A DNA stretch of 42,414 nucleotides from Diphasiastrum complanatum. Lineage: Eukaryota > Streptophyta > Lycopodiopsida > Lycopodiales > Lycopodiaceae. Positions 23,171-31,852 of the stretch are shown here, in pieces (the stretch's first letter is position 1; every line of letters begins with the position of its first letter). The DNA lies in contig MU835030.1 in assembly GCA_029204225.1 (NCBI GenBank), forward strand, positions 1 through 42,414, read 5' to 3'. The notes beneath the pieces were generated by a model. The model did no database searches. It was not told the DNA's origin and saw nothing but the letters and a program-made list of their open reading frames with translations. The translations under genes were made by a program, and so were the position numbers.

Positions 23171-23190
23171 GCCAACCAGCTCTGATACCA
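23171..23190 (-). promoter_or_regulatory. Primer binding site of Element C
   Basis: TGGTATCAGAGCTGGTTGGC on the minus strand, starting at the base next to the LTR at 23191. The first 12 bases are the standard initiator tRNA-Met site. Confidence 0.95.
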
Positions 23191-23845
23191 TGTGAAAAAT
23201 ACAGATCCTAAGTGGATCTAAACTCCAAGATCATTGGCTTGAATGCTTGCACTCCAAACTACATAAGCTAGGAATTGGCAACACATTCTATGCTACCTAG
23301 AATGCAAAGAACTTGATCAAAAAGCATTTATCACAAATGGAAACTTCCATAAACATCAAGTGCGGCCCAAAATAGCATTATACAGTCCATAATACATCAG
23401 CCTACCACTTTTGGAAAGCACCTAAGATCATACACAATAGCTTGAAGACAATACACACAACAATGCTCTCAATGGAGGAAGAAACAATGACAATGATCTA
23501 TTGATCTCAATGAAGCATACAAAAGGTTTCTCCAACCTATTCTCCACGACTTCCCTACTATTTATGGATGAGGAAGATGACTCTCTCTCCTCTCTCTAGA
23601 AGGTACTTGACCCTAGATATTCCCTATATAGGAAAAATAGCTAAAAATGGCTTATATGACCAAAATACATCAAAATGGTCTCATTTTGAAGGGTATGAAG
23701 TTTGACACTTCATCATACTGAAAAAATACAGTAAATAAAAACATTGTGGCCTGGTTCACACGTGCAAAACTCCAGAACCAAAACTATTTACAATTTTAGC
23801 CAATTTAGGCCTCAAACTAGCTAGGAAATGTTGACAATTTTCACA
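23191..23845 (-). repeat. 5' LTR of Element C (655 bp)
   Basis: The same as 17415-18069 except A at 23539. It holds the promoter for the element on the minus strand; a TATA-like CTATATAG lies at 23624-23631. Ct-rich runs flank that box. Confidence 0.97.
23624..23631 (-). promoter_or_regulatory. TATA-like box of Element C 5' LTR
   Basis: CTATATAG, which is palindromic, about 430 bp from the inner end of the LTR. It is the best TATA candidate in the LTR; use is inferred. Confidence 0.5.
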
Positions 23846-23850
23846 AGAAG
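23846..23850. repeat. Target-site duplication of Element C, right
   Basis: agaag, against acaag on the left; one mismatch. Downstream sequence (caatctcgatctccatttaa) continues the Element A frame as QSRSPFK, a normal sequel to CQSCLVDK in the GAG_pre domain. Confidence 0.7.
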
Positions 23851-23867
23851 CAATCTCGATCTCCATT

Positions 23868-24015
23868 TAAACCAAAGACTTAGTAAAAAATATTAGCCAC
23901 TTGATTATTACAACACACAAGGTCAATGGCTTTATAGTATGTAACTTCCATTGAACAAAATGATAATGAATCTCTATGTGCTTAGTTTGAGAATGCAATA
24001 CATGATTATTTGTTG
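23868..24015 (-). pseudogene. Copia RNase H C-terminal fragment
   Basis: On the minus strand I read NNHVLHSQTKHIEIHYHFVQ, then a frameshift, then NNQVANIFTKSLV. These are the end blocks of Copia RNase H (usual TKHIEI.YHFVR and ADIFTKPL). It is cut on its right by the LTR-like start of Element F at 24016 and joins Element A remains on its left. Confidence 0.7.
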
Positions 24016-24062
24016 TGAAAAATTCAGACCTTAAGTGGATCTAAAATCCCAGATTATGTACA
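24016..24062 (-). repeat. LTR start related to Element C LTR
   Basis: tgtgaaaaattcagacc and taagtggatctaaaatccca match the first 45 bases or so of the Element C LTR with a few changes. Similarity is then lost. Confidence 0.75.
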
Positions 24063-24152
24063 AAACAATAAACTTCATAATTGATATAGATAATAGTGTC
24101 CATATTGGATGTTTCACTATTTCTTACATCAATTTTACATTTCAAGATGAAA

Positions 24153-24860
24153 CTAGTACATGAAGTATAACATAGAATGGGAATGGAATGATTCCTCCAT
24201 GTTTCCACCTTCAAAATCTTTGTAAAATAACGTCAAACATGTAAAAAATGAAAGTGGTGAATGTTTGCTTGCATGTCTTCTCCATATTTCACTTCTTGTG
24301 AAGTGTATGTGCTGAAATCCACCGTGAATGAGCCTCCATTGCCTTCTTGCCATGAAGAACCGTCAAGCCTTGGAAATCCATGAGTAAAAGGGTACAAAAA
24401 TGATGCTAAGTCAGTTCCATAAGACTCCTCATAACTAGTAAGTAGCCCTAGTCCTTCATCAAGATCCATTGGATACAAAAAATGATCATAGATTCACCAA
24501 ATTTTGACAATTTCCACACATTGACATAACATAGCTCAAACATAAAGTTAGATGAGTAAAGGAGGTTTGAAAAAAACATCCTTGTTGCTCCTTTGCCTTT
24601 ACTTGATTCTTCGATAACTTGCAAAAACAGACCCTTAGTGCCTTGGCCATTTGATTCTTCTTTGATGCTCTTGACTAGCTCCAAGTTACCAATTTCCAAT
24701 TGATGTTGATGAAGCTCATTAAGATCAACCTCTTGATCTTCCTCTTGACCATCAAAACCATTGACCAAAACATGTTTTTCAGAACCATAAATGACATCCA
24801 TTTCATGAAGACAACCATCCATATGCAAAACATCATTTACACAAGAAGATGTACCAAAAC
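24153..24860 (-). pseudogene. Non-Copia segment in place of RT/RNase H (Element F copy)
   Basis: After the integrase C-terminal linker (RLTYDEKDKQVVEGTN, ALLTCF) the frame does not enter RT. It continues as SSCVNDVLHMDGCLHEMD, EEDQEVDLNELHQHQLE, NLELVKSIKEESNGQG, LFLQVIEESSKGKG and FELCYVNVWKLSKFGES, stopping at 24448. A neighbouring frame (24478-24233) reads on as MYPMDLDEGLGLLTSYEES and SSWQEGNGGSFTVDFS, which may be the same coding segment after a frameshift. I do not recognise this protein. A homologous copy lies at 27416-27790. No signal peptide or membrane segment is evident. Confidence 0.6.
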
Positions 24861-25434
24861 ATGTGAGTAAAGCCAAGTTTGTACCTTCCACAACTTGCTT
24901 ATCCTTCTCATCATATGTAAGCCTTTTTTGCTTTTTACTTTGCCTTGAGTATCTTCTTGGAACTTGACTTGGATAGGCATCTCCACCATCATCATCCATA
25001 GATCCATCACCATCAAGAAAGTTAGGAGAAACAATATGAAGATTGGTAGTTTCATCAACATCAACTTTCTTTGGTACATTGCCTTGTTCAAAGATGAAAT
25101 CTCAAGAAATGAGAACTTTTCTTGTTGAAGGGATGTAAACCTTGTAAGCCTTGCTTACTTCACTATAGCTTAATGAAGGATCTTCTTTAGTTCTATCATC
25201 AAGAGCGATGTTGACAAAACAAGTACAACCAAAGATCCTACAATGATTGACACTCGGCCTTCTACCATGAAGGACCTCAAAAGGAATCTTACCATCCAAG
25301 TAAGTACTTGTCCACCTGATACAAAAAAAGTTATCATATGCTAAAGCTTCCCCCCAAAAAGACTTAGCAAGATTAGCATGTAGTCTCATTGCCTTGGCAC
25401 ATTTACAAAGGGTTCTATTCTTCCTCTCGGCCAC
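24861..25434 (-). pseudogene. Integrase C-terminal half of Element F
   Basis: NGVAERKNRTL, SFWGEALAYDNFF, HGRRPSVNHCRIFGCTCFVN, DDRTKEDPSL, SKAYKVYIPSTRKVLIS and RLTYDEKDKQVV align residue for residue with Element C 601-785. The ATG at 25434 is not a true start; it sits at GMAERK, where C has GVAERK. An in-frame stop separates VLIS from the linker. The short deletion at DPSLSYSEV removes the VFVG block. Confidence 0.9.
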
Positions 25435-25920
25435 TCCATTTTATTGTGGAGTCCTAGGACTAGAAAACTCCCTCCTAATCCCATGTGCTATGCAAAATCT
25501 TTATACTTAGTTGAAATGTATTCTCCTCCATTATCTGATCTTAAGCATTTGATCTTTGTAGCAAGTCATAGTTGTACTAATGGAATGAATATCCGAATGC
25601 ACAAGTTGAAAAACTTCTTTAGATTTAGAAGTAGATCTAGAATAAGCAAGTCAATGAGATTTGGACAAGGCGCAATATTCACAAACACTATTATTTGCAA
25701 CAAGACTTTTAGGGATACCAAGAACATGCTCTTTCTTTGCCATTACCTCCAAAGATTTGAAGTTATGATGGCCCAACCTCTTATGCCAAACTTCTTGGTT
25801 TGTCAATTGTTCCCTAGCCATAGATCCTTCATGCTTAGAGATCACACATCCATCAAGCTTAAAAAGTCTACCATGCCTCCTTCCTTGAGCAATCAAGGAT
25901 CCACATTTACTTATCAAACA
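25435..25920 (-). pseudogene. GAG_pre-integrase and damaged integrase core of Element F
   Basis: The frame 25917-25651 reads ISKCGSLIAQGRRHGRLFKL, EVWHKRLGHHNFKSLEVMAK and VCEYCALSKSH, close to Element C 399-485 with the HHCC residues kept. Between 25651 and 25435 the core is broken and lacks about 170 bp (the stretch between HSDI and LRSDNGGEY in C); ADSP-type pieces around CLRSDN are shifted and carry stops. Confidence 0.85.
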
Positions 25921-25931
25921 TATCTATCATC

Positions 25932-26767
25932 TGTTGTTAATGTTTGGGGGATCCTACCCATGTAAATATTTTGTACATATCCAAGGTATGTGAATTGAGC
26001 ACATATCCTTGTAGAATAGGGCGAGTTTGGGTTAGGTAGATCAAATTCCAGTGACATGCATAAAGTCTATTTGGTCTAGTATGATATGCAATAATGTTGA
26101 CAATGTCTAGTTTGACATGCATATAGAGATTCACATGGAATTGGTCAATTATGACCTTGTAGAAACTCGAGCCACAATAAATGCATAATGTCCTAAGTTT
26201 CTATAGTGACATGCAAAGCATGCAATCACTCTAATGGACACATGTATGTAGATTTATACATGGCTAATTGAGAAATTGCCATTTGGAGAAAGTAGGTAGA
26301 AGTTAGGTGCAACCTGTGCATGCTAGCAGTTAGGTGTCAAGTTAATAGTTGTTTGCACTTGAATAGGTGTAGGATGTGCATTGAATGCAAGGAGTACCAC
26401 GAATTTTGGCTCTCCTATATATGTACATATCATTCTCATTCACAAAGTAATGTAGAACCAAAGTTTTGTAGCTATCTCATGCTTGGTTGGATCTAAACTG
26501 TTTTTCTTGTTATCTCTCTAGTTTCTCTCTCTAACTCATGTTGAAGCTAATGCTAAAACACTGTAATCTTGTACTTTTAGTCATTCTTTGATTCATTGCT
26601 ATCATAGTCTATTGATTAGCATGCTAGATTGTGAATTAGCCATATCTTCTGAACTAGATCTTGTTGAACAATCTAGAATCAGGGTACTATGCCAATCACA
26701 AAGCTTAATCAAGATCAGTCACTCTTGTGGACATTCCCCACACATGTGAATTCTGGAATTTTCAACA
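25932..26767 (+). repeat. Probable solo LTR (836 bp) inserted in Element F
   Basis: This block interrupts Element F between matching sequence ending at 25920 and resuming at about 26768. It begins TGTTGTTAATG and ends TTTTCAACA (inverted TGTTG/CAACA ends). A TATA-like ctatatatgtac lies near 26415, with LTR-like sequence after it. No coding domain is present. I found no clean 5-bp target duplication; aaaca at 25916-25920 and 26768-26772 is a candidate, but 11 extra bases separate the left copy from TGTTG. Confidence 0.6.
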
Positions 26768-26847
26768 AAACAAACATCTCCTATGAACTCAACATCAAGC
26801 CCCTTGTCATTCGAATAACACTAAGCAAGTTCTTATTGATCGAAGGG
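26768..26847 (-). pseudogene. Protease-end fragment of Element F
   Basis: The plus-strand sequence (catctcctatgaactcaaca, then actaagcaagttcttattga) matches Element C at about 20838-20905, the INKNLLSV region. It ends abruptly at 26848 where Helitron helicase sequence begins. Confidence 0.75.
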
Positions 26848-27415
26848 AAATGACCATGTCAACGAGGTTAACATTCGTGTGATTGACATGTTTTCTAGCA
26901 CATCATGCCCTTATTGTAGCGTTGATAGTGTGGTTGATGGTAATAATGCTGATGTTTATCCTGTTGAGTTTCTAAACACATTGCAACCTGGTGGATGTCC
27001 CCCACACAGGTTGGTCTTAAAAGTCAAGATGATAGTCATGCTATTGCATTCCATATCATTTCACCAAGGGCTTTGTAATGGAACGAGGCTCATCATATGT
27101 AGAATGGGTGCAAAAGTTATTGAGGCTGAAATTGTTAGTGGTGCAAAAATAGGTACAAGAGTTTTCATTCCACGCATGCCTTTGGTTTCCAGTAGTTCAA
27201 ATTTGTCTTTTGAATTTCAGCGAGTGCAATTCCCCATTAGACCAGCATTCTCCATGACTATGAACAAACCTCAGGGCCAAATAATGGAGTTTGTTAGATT
27301 GTATTTGCCTAGACTGATGTTTAGCCATGGACAACTATACGAGGTCTATCAGCAAAATCAGCCAAGAATGCTAGTACAAATCCAACATCAAAACAATGCT
27401 CACCAATGTAGCTAG
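26848..27415 (+). pseudogene. Helitron Pif1-like helicase C-terminal fragment
   Basis: The frame reads NDHVNEVNIRVIDMFSS, YPVEFLNTLQPGGCPPHRL, GLCNGTRLIICRMGAKVIEA, RVFIPRMPLVSSSSN, QFPIRPAFSMTMNKPQGQ and GLYLPR-like LYLPRLMFSHGQLYE. These are the last motifs of the Helitron RepHel helicase; the usual FAMTINKSQGQ is changed and the VALSRV block is lost, so it is inactive. Its edges are sharp: at 26848 and 27415 the sequence passes straight into C-related Copia sequence on the other strand. The right edge reads CTAG then T, as at a Helitron 3' end (CTRR), but no hairpin was checked. Confidence 0.85.
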
Positions 27416-27790
27416 TTTTACCATATCTTGACAATTTGCACACATCCACATGAAATTGCTCAAACATGAGATAGAACAAGTAAAGTAAACTTGAACAACA
27501 CTTCCTTGCTGCTCCTTTGACCTTACTTGATTCTTCAATATGCTGTAAAAATAGATCCATAACACCTTTGCCAATTACCTCTCCTTTGATGCTCTTGACT
27601 AGCTCCAAATTGTCACCTTCCCTTTTGACTAGTTGAAGTGCTTTGAGATCAACCTCTTGATCTTCAACTTGAACATCAAAGTCATTGAACAAACTTTGTT
27701 TTCCAGATCCATTACTTGATTTTACAGCAAGATAACAGCCATCCACTTGCATAGCTCCATGTACACAAGAAGATTTTCCAAAAGATGTTT
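27416..27790 (-). pseudogene. Non-Copia segment in place of RT/RNase H (Element G copy)
   Basis: After LEYQSLMKSETSF the frame continues SSCVHGAMQVDGCYLAVK, VEDQEVDLKALQLVKREGD, NLELVKSIKGEVIGKG, LFLQHIEESSKVKGAAR and FEQFHVDVCKLSRYGK. It aligns to the Element F copy without gaps over about 110 residues by eye, roughly half identical. The frame then runs into Helitron sequence. I do not recognise the protein. The same segment at the same place in two elements argues against chance. Confidence 0.65.
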
Positions 27791-28180
27791 CACTCTTCAT
27801 AAGAGATTGATACTCAAGATCCATTACTTGGATCCACTCCTCTTCTTTCTTTGCTTGATCTACACTTGTAGGATCATCCAAAGAGGTTAGGAAAGCAACA
27901 TAATTTCCAGAAACTACTTGCTTACCCTTTTAATCATATGTGAGCCTTGAAGGTACTTGTCTTTCTCTTGATGTTCTCCTTGGCTTTTGACTTGATGAAG
28001 GTCCATCATCACCACCATCCAAAGTAGGATCCTTCTCATCAACATCAAGAATGTTAGATCCATCTACTTTACCATCAATCATGATTGAAGACACCTTTGG
28101 AATGTTTCCCTCATAAAAAATGACATCTCTACCAACAATCACTTTGTTAGTAGAAGGAATGTAAACCTTGTAGGCTTCTC
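27791..28180 (-). pseudogene. Integrase C-terminal linker and RT N-terminus of Element G
   Basis: MIVGRDVIFYEGNIPKVSS, an acidic spacer, RTSRERQVPSRLTYD, then a stop, then KGKQVVSGNYVAFLTSLDDP and KKEEEWIQVMDLEYQ. The order equals Element C about 710-820. Upstream of 28180 the similarity ends. Confidence 0.85.
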
Positions 28181-28182
28181 AA

Positions 28183-28335
28183 ACTCGCATTCTATCTTTC
28201 CCACACTTTCAAAAAGTGTTTATTCAAATGAAATTTAGACTAATGAACTTTGAAAAGTCAACTTCTAAGTCTAAAACAAGTTTTGGCCTCAATATGCCAA
28301 ATATGATGAAACTAGTTGAATCTTTCAGAGAATGC
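28183..28335 (-). repeat. Partial LTR of the Element D family, inverted relative to D
   Basis: Its reverse complement matches 32089-32245: shared blocks include actagttgaatctttca, ttggcctcaat, ttagactaat and gtttattcaaatg, ending near ctttcccacac. It faces the opposite way to the D LTR downstream. Confidence 0.75.
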
Positions 28336-28339
28336 TCAT

Positions 28340-28572
28340 TAAATGCTAGTTTAAGATCCACATGTGTGGCATACAATAGTTTATTTAATTTTTATGGAAA
28401 GCAACTTCATTTCATATTTTGATTGATGTTTGATCAAGATCTATTAGAGTTTGCATCTCAATCATAGTGTAGATGTTGATTTTCTTACATTGGCAAGGTT
28501 GGTGAATTGCTTGTCTTTCTAACCAAAGATCAAAGGGATATTTTGGATCTTAATGGTCTAAAATTCTTCACA
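28340..28572 (+). repeat. 5' LTR of Element D (3' part)
   Basis: The end is set by attcttcaca at 28572, next to the PBS and roughly complementary to the TGTGAAAGATT start of the 3' LTR. The LTR start is not identified; the sequence before 28340 is an LTR fragment in the other orientation. Confidence 0.55.
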
Positions 28573-28584
28573 TGGTATTAGAGC
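28573..28584 (+). promoter_or_regulatory. Primer binding site of Element D
   Basis: TGGTATTAGAGC, one base from the standard Copia site, touching the LTR end. Confidence 0.8.
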
Positions 28585-29185
28585 TCTTGTGTTGCAGATT
28601 ATGAAAGGATCAAGCATATCTATCAAGGATTTGGAGGAGATATCAATGCTAGAGCATGCTAGATTGACTTCTACTCAAAAATTGAGTTCTTTGCATATGT
28701 AGATTGGAGCTTTTGTAGATCAAAACTCAAAACAGGGTTATATACTTGATCAACTCTGATTTCACACTTCACTTGTTGGATTTGGCAGATTTTTTATGCA
28801 ATAGAAAAGCATAAGTGGTGGCTACAAGATTGCATATCAAGTTTTAGGCAATTGCATGTAGAATTTGAAATATTCATTTTTTTGTGATTTGGTCAAAACC
28901 CTAATCTAGATTGTTAGGTTACTGAACTTCATTTGAGTGTATTTCAATCTTAATAAGTGGCAAGAGTCATTAGATTGAGGATAGATCATAGGTTAATCAA
29001 GATTTCACTATTCTATGTATTGATTTGCTTGATATAGGTGCTAGAAGAGAATTGAGAGTTTCCATATCTTTATGATTTCTTTTTGGAAACATTTTTTGTA
29101 TTTCAAAAGAGTGATTTGTGAATTGGAACAGGGTGGAAGAGAATATTCGGGTCATTGCAACAGGGCTACATCAAGTGGATACATG
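28585..29185 (+). other. Leader of Element D, no coding seen
   Basis: About 600 bp between the PBS and the first gag block. I see no open frame of note. The long leader parallels that of Element C. Confidence 0.55.
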
Positions 29186-29385
29186 TTGGAAGGCAATGAT
29201 AGGCCTACCTTAAAGCAATAATTCATTGTGGAAATTGAGGATGGAATCACTTCTCGAGATGAATGATGTTTTTGATATTGTTGTAGGTTTTGAGGAGAGG
29301 CCACCAACACAACAAGAAAAAATGAGGTATGACAAGAGAGCCAAAAGAGCTCTACACATGATTAAAATGAATGTTACCAACATTG
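29186..29385 (+). pseudogene. Copia gag N-terminus of Element D
   Basis: The frame reads SLWKLRMESLLEMNDVFDIV, FEERPPTQQEKMRYDKRAK and RALHMIKMNVTN, aligning with Element C gag about 22-73. It then meets RNase H sequence in another frame: an internal deletion of roughly 3.4 kb compared with C. Confidence 0.85.
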
Positions 29386-29516
29386 TCATCTAGTGAGGCT
29401 GAGTATAGAACACTTACTCATTGCACAAAGGAGATGGTATGGATCAAGAGGATGATCAAGGATCTTCACTTGTTGGATTTTTTAGGGATCCCAATCATCT
29501 TATGTGACAACCTATC
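29375..29516 (+). pseudogene. RNase H of Element D, first part
   Basis: LPTLSSSEAEYRTLTHCTKE (catalytic Glu present), MVWIKRMIKDLHLL and IPIILCDNLS (Asp present) match Element C about 1187-1235. The frame is cut after ctatc at 29516 by Element E and continues at 31848. Confidence 0.9.
29512..29516. repeat. Target-site duplication of Element E, left
   Basis: ctatc, the same as 31848-31852. Removing E and one copy restores the RNase H sequence of D across the join. Confidence 0.9.
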
Positions 29517-29775
29517 AATTAAAGTTAAAGTAGAATCATTGTGTTACTATATTGTGGGTCCTATCAGTCGATAAGGACCCGTTGGCCTTGCCACGAGGCG
29601 AGTCGATGGGACACGCATCCCACCAATGACAACCTATGTCATGCATGGGAACTCTATGTACAGTGTAATTTCATTTTGAGAAATACAGTTGCTACGTGAG
29701 CTTGGTGTGGAGAGTATTTTTTGTCTGTGTTACTGTGTAGCATGATCTATATACCTGTTTGAAGCAAATTCTAAA
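29517..29775 (+). repeat. 5' LTR of Element E
   Basis: Matches 31574-31847 throughout (blocks attgtgggtcctatcag, gatgggacacgcatccc, gtgtaatttcattttgaga, gaagcaaattctaa). It lacks 14 bp present in the right copy near 29650. Its start is aattaaag, so the usual TG is lost or altered. Confidence 0.92.
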
Positions 29776-29776
29776 T

Positions 29777-29790
29777 TGGTATCAGAGCCA
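29777..29790 (+). promoter_or_regulatory. Primer binding site of Element E
   Basis: TGGTATCAGAGCCA, the standard site, one or two bases after the LTR end. Confidence 0.92.
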
Positions 29791-29798
29791 TACAAGGA

Positions 29799-30180
29799 GT
29801 GTACAGTATAGTGTCACCATTGAAGAGAGCTTCGGGAGAAGAACAGTCTTCTGACGTACTAGGTTTAAAAAAAAATCTACTTTCTGTTGGAGTAATTACT
29901 GATCAAAAGTTGAAAGTAGAATTTGCCCATGATCATTGCTTTGTGAAGGATGTGAACCAAAAGTTCAAAGTTATTGCGGATGGTATAAGGGAGCACAACA
30001 CTAAATTGTACAGGTTGAATGCTACAATCAAGAGGCAACATGGACTTGTCTCGTCCATTCCATCGCAAACTGAACTATGGCATAAGAGGCACACTTGAAC
30101 TTAGGAAGTCTCAGTTTGATGAGGAAATTGAAAATGGTGAGAAGATTGCCTATGATAGAAGGCCACTTGAAATCGATGTG
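29799..30180 (+). pseudogene. Protease end and GAG_pre-integrase of Element E
   Basis: LGLKKNLLSVGVITDQKLKV, then HDHCFVKDVNQKFKVIADG, KLYRLNA and TELWHKR match the C-terminal end of Copia protease and the GAG_pre domain. After WHKR the frame shifts and ends with a CESCVYGK-like block near 30190. No DSGA motif is present, so gag and most of the protease are lost. Confidence 0.8.
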
Positions 30181-30720
30181 CGAATCATGTGTGTATGGGA
30201 AATAGCAAAGCACAAAACAAGATTGGTGATCAAAGGGTATGCACAAAGTAAAGGGATCGACTATGAGGAGACCTTTGCACCAGTATCTAGATAGAATACT
30301 CTATGTCTACTTGTTACTTTAGCTTCACATTTTGGTTGGCCTTTGAATCAGATGAATGTGAAATCTGCTTTTCTAAATGGTGAGTTAGAAGAAGAGGTGT
30401 TCACGGATCAACTTGAAGGTTTTGTAGCGAAAGGACAGGAGAATAAAGTATGTCGCTTGAAGAAAGCCTTTATGGTCTTAAACAGGCACCACGTGCGTGG
30501 CATAGCAGGATTGATGCCTACTTTTGTTCAAAGGGAATGGTGAGAACACATTCTGGTCCGAATCTATATGCCTTATGCTTTGATGGTATGGTTGTTTTGA
30601 TTGCTCTTTATGTTGATGACTTGATTATTACGGGAAATAATCAAGAGATGATAACATGATCAAGAAAGACCTCATGGAACAATTTGAGATGACAGTAGAG
30701 GTGTGGCAACAAAGTGGGTT
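30181..30720 (+). pseudogene. Copia reverse transcriptase of Element E
   Basis: RT begins in mid-domain: [28 protein letters not shown], a stop, then QMNVKSAFLNGELEEEVF, where the first catalytic Asp is Asn (MN for MD), then ESLYGLKQAPRAWHSRIDAY in a shifted frame and LYVDDLIITGNNQE. The integrase core is absent between the GAG_pre block and here. Confidence 0.88.
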
Positions 30721-30839
30721 TAACATAGGTGAAGTATGTCAAAGAGTTGCTGCATAGGTTCAGGTTGCAGGATTTCAAACCAGTGAACACTCCTATTGAA
30801 CCAGGTAAAAAGCTTTCTAAGCTTGATGAGTCATAGCCA

Positions 30840-31515
30840 TTTGATGCTACGTTGTATAGGTAGTTAGTAGGGAGCTTGATTTACCTTACCACGACTAGAT
30901 CATATATATGCTATGCAGTTGGTATTGTAAGTCAGTTTATGGCAGCACCTACGGAAACGCATTGGAAGGCAGCTAAGCGCATTTTGCGTTATGTCAAAGG
31001 CACTCCAGATTATGGCTTAATTTATAGGAAGCATGAGGGTTTACCTGAGTTATGTGGCTATGTGGATGCGGATTGGGGAGGTGACTATGATGATCATAGA
31101 TCCACCACAGGGTATGTATTCCAACTTTATGGCAGTTGCTTTTCCTAGTCTAGTAAGAAGCAAAGTGCAATTGCTCTATCCATCATAGGAGCAGAGTATA
31201 AGGCAATGTGTAGTGCAGCACATGAAGCTATCTGATTGAGACAAATCTTGGAAGAAGTAGGCATGAAATAGAAAAATCTCACGACTATACATAACGACTG
31301 TCAGAGTGCATTCAGCTAGCAAAGAATCCAGTGTTCCATGCGAGAACCAAACACATTGAGATTTAGAATCACTTTATATGTGAGAGGCTGCTGAGTCGTG
31401 AAATTCATGTTGTTCATTGTTGTACGGAAGAACAACTAGCTGATACTTTCACTAAGCCACTTGTTGGAGAAAAGTTTGATAAGTAGAGATCAAAGCTTTA
31501 TGTACTTAAAGTTTG
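30840..31515 (+). pseudogene. Copia RT end and RNase H of Element E
   Basis: MIYLTTTRSYICYAVGIVSQ, HWKAAKRILRYVKGTPDYGL, CGYVDADWGGDYDDHRSTTG, then stops; later blocks (KKQSAIALS, GAEYKAMCSAAHEA, LADTFTKPL-like) lie in other frames with several stops. Confidence 0.88.
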
Positions 31516-31573
31516 TTGACTTTCAAGCTATGTATATGACTGTATAAAAAGTAGACTCTACTTTAAGGAAGAG

Positions 31574-31847
31574 AGTTAGAATTAAAGTAGAATCACTATG
31601 TTACTGTATTGTGGGTCCTATCAGTTGATAAGGATCAGTTGGCCTCGCCTCGAGGTGAGTTGATGGGACACGCATCCCGCCAACGACAACCTAGGTCATG
31701 CATGGGTTGCCTGAGTGAAGAACTATATGTATAGTGTAATTTCATTTTGAGAAATACAGTTGCTATGTGAGCTTGGTGTGGAGAGTATTTTCTATCTGTG
31801 TTACTGTGTAGCATGATCTGTGTTCATGTTCGAAGCAAATTCTAAGT
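31574..31847 (+). repeat. 3' LTR of Element E
   Basis: Begins near agttagaattaaag after a purine tract (aaggaagag) and ends attctaagt before the right target duplication. Contains tatatgtata near 31727, a possible TATA box. Ends TTAGAATT/AATTCTAA are inverted repeats just inside the expected TG/CA. Confidence 0.9.
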
Positions 31848-31852
31848 CTATC
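31848..31852. repeat. Target-site duplication of Element E, right
   Basis: ctatc, matching 29512-29516. Confidence 0.9.

Larger units (their letters stand above)
17415..23845 (-). mobile_element. Element C: complete young Ty1/copia retrotransposon, 6431 bp
   Basis: Everything a self-sufficient Copia needs is present on the minus strand: two 655-bp LTRs with perfect 8-bp inverted ends (TGTGAAAA/TTTTCACA), a PBS touching the 5' LTR, a 1.15-kb leader, one uninterrupted Gag-Pol ORF of 1317 codons, and a PPT touching the 3' LTR. The LTRs differ at one position by my base-by-base reading (G at 17763, A at 23539). It lies inside the GAG_pre region of Element A. Relatives (D, F, G) lie nearby in decayed form. 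Confidence 0.97.
24016..26847 (-). mobile_element. Element F: decayed relative of Element C, RT replaced
   Basis: Minus-strand order: a protease-end scrap (26768-26847), a foreign block (25932-26767), GAG_pre-integrase (25651-25920), integrase C-terminal half (25102-25434), linker, then a non-Copia segment (24153-24860) and an LTR-like start at 24016. The protein blocks are close to Element C. The 5' half is missing and the right edge meets the Helitron fragment at 26848. Confidence 0.75.
27416..28180 (-). mobile_element. Element G: second decayed C-relative with the same RT replacement
   Basis: On the minus strand: integrase C-terminal linker (VIVGRDVIFYEGN, SRLTYD), start of the RT region (KKEEEWIQVMDLEYQSLMKS), then the same unknown segment as in Element F. 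It is cut by the Helitron fragment at 27415 and by an LTR fragment at about 28183. Confidence 0.75.
29517..31847 (+). mobile_element. Element E: degraded Copia, 2.3 kb, inserted in Element D
   Basis: LTRs of about 259 and 274 bp, PBS after the left LTR, perfect 5-bp target duplication (ctatc). The interior holds a protease/GAG_pre piece joined to RT and RNase H, without gag or integrase core, and with many stops. By a hand count the LTRs differ at about one base in ten, so it is far older than Element C. Confidence 0.92.
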
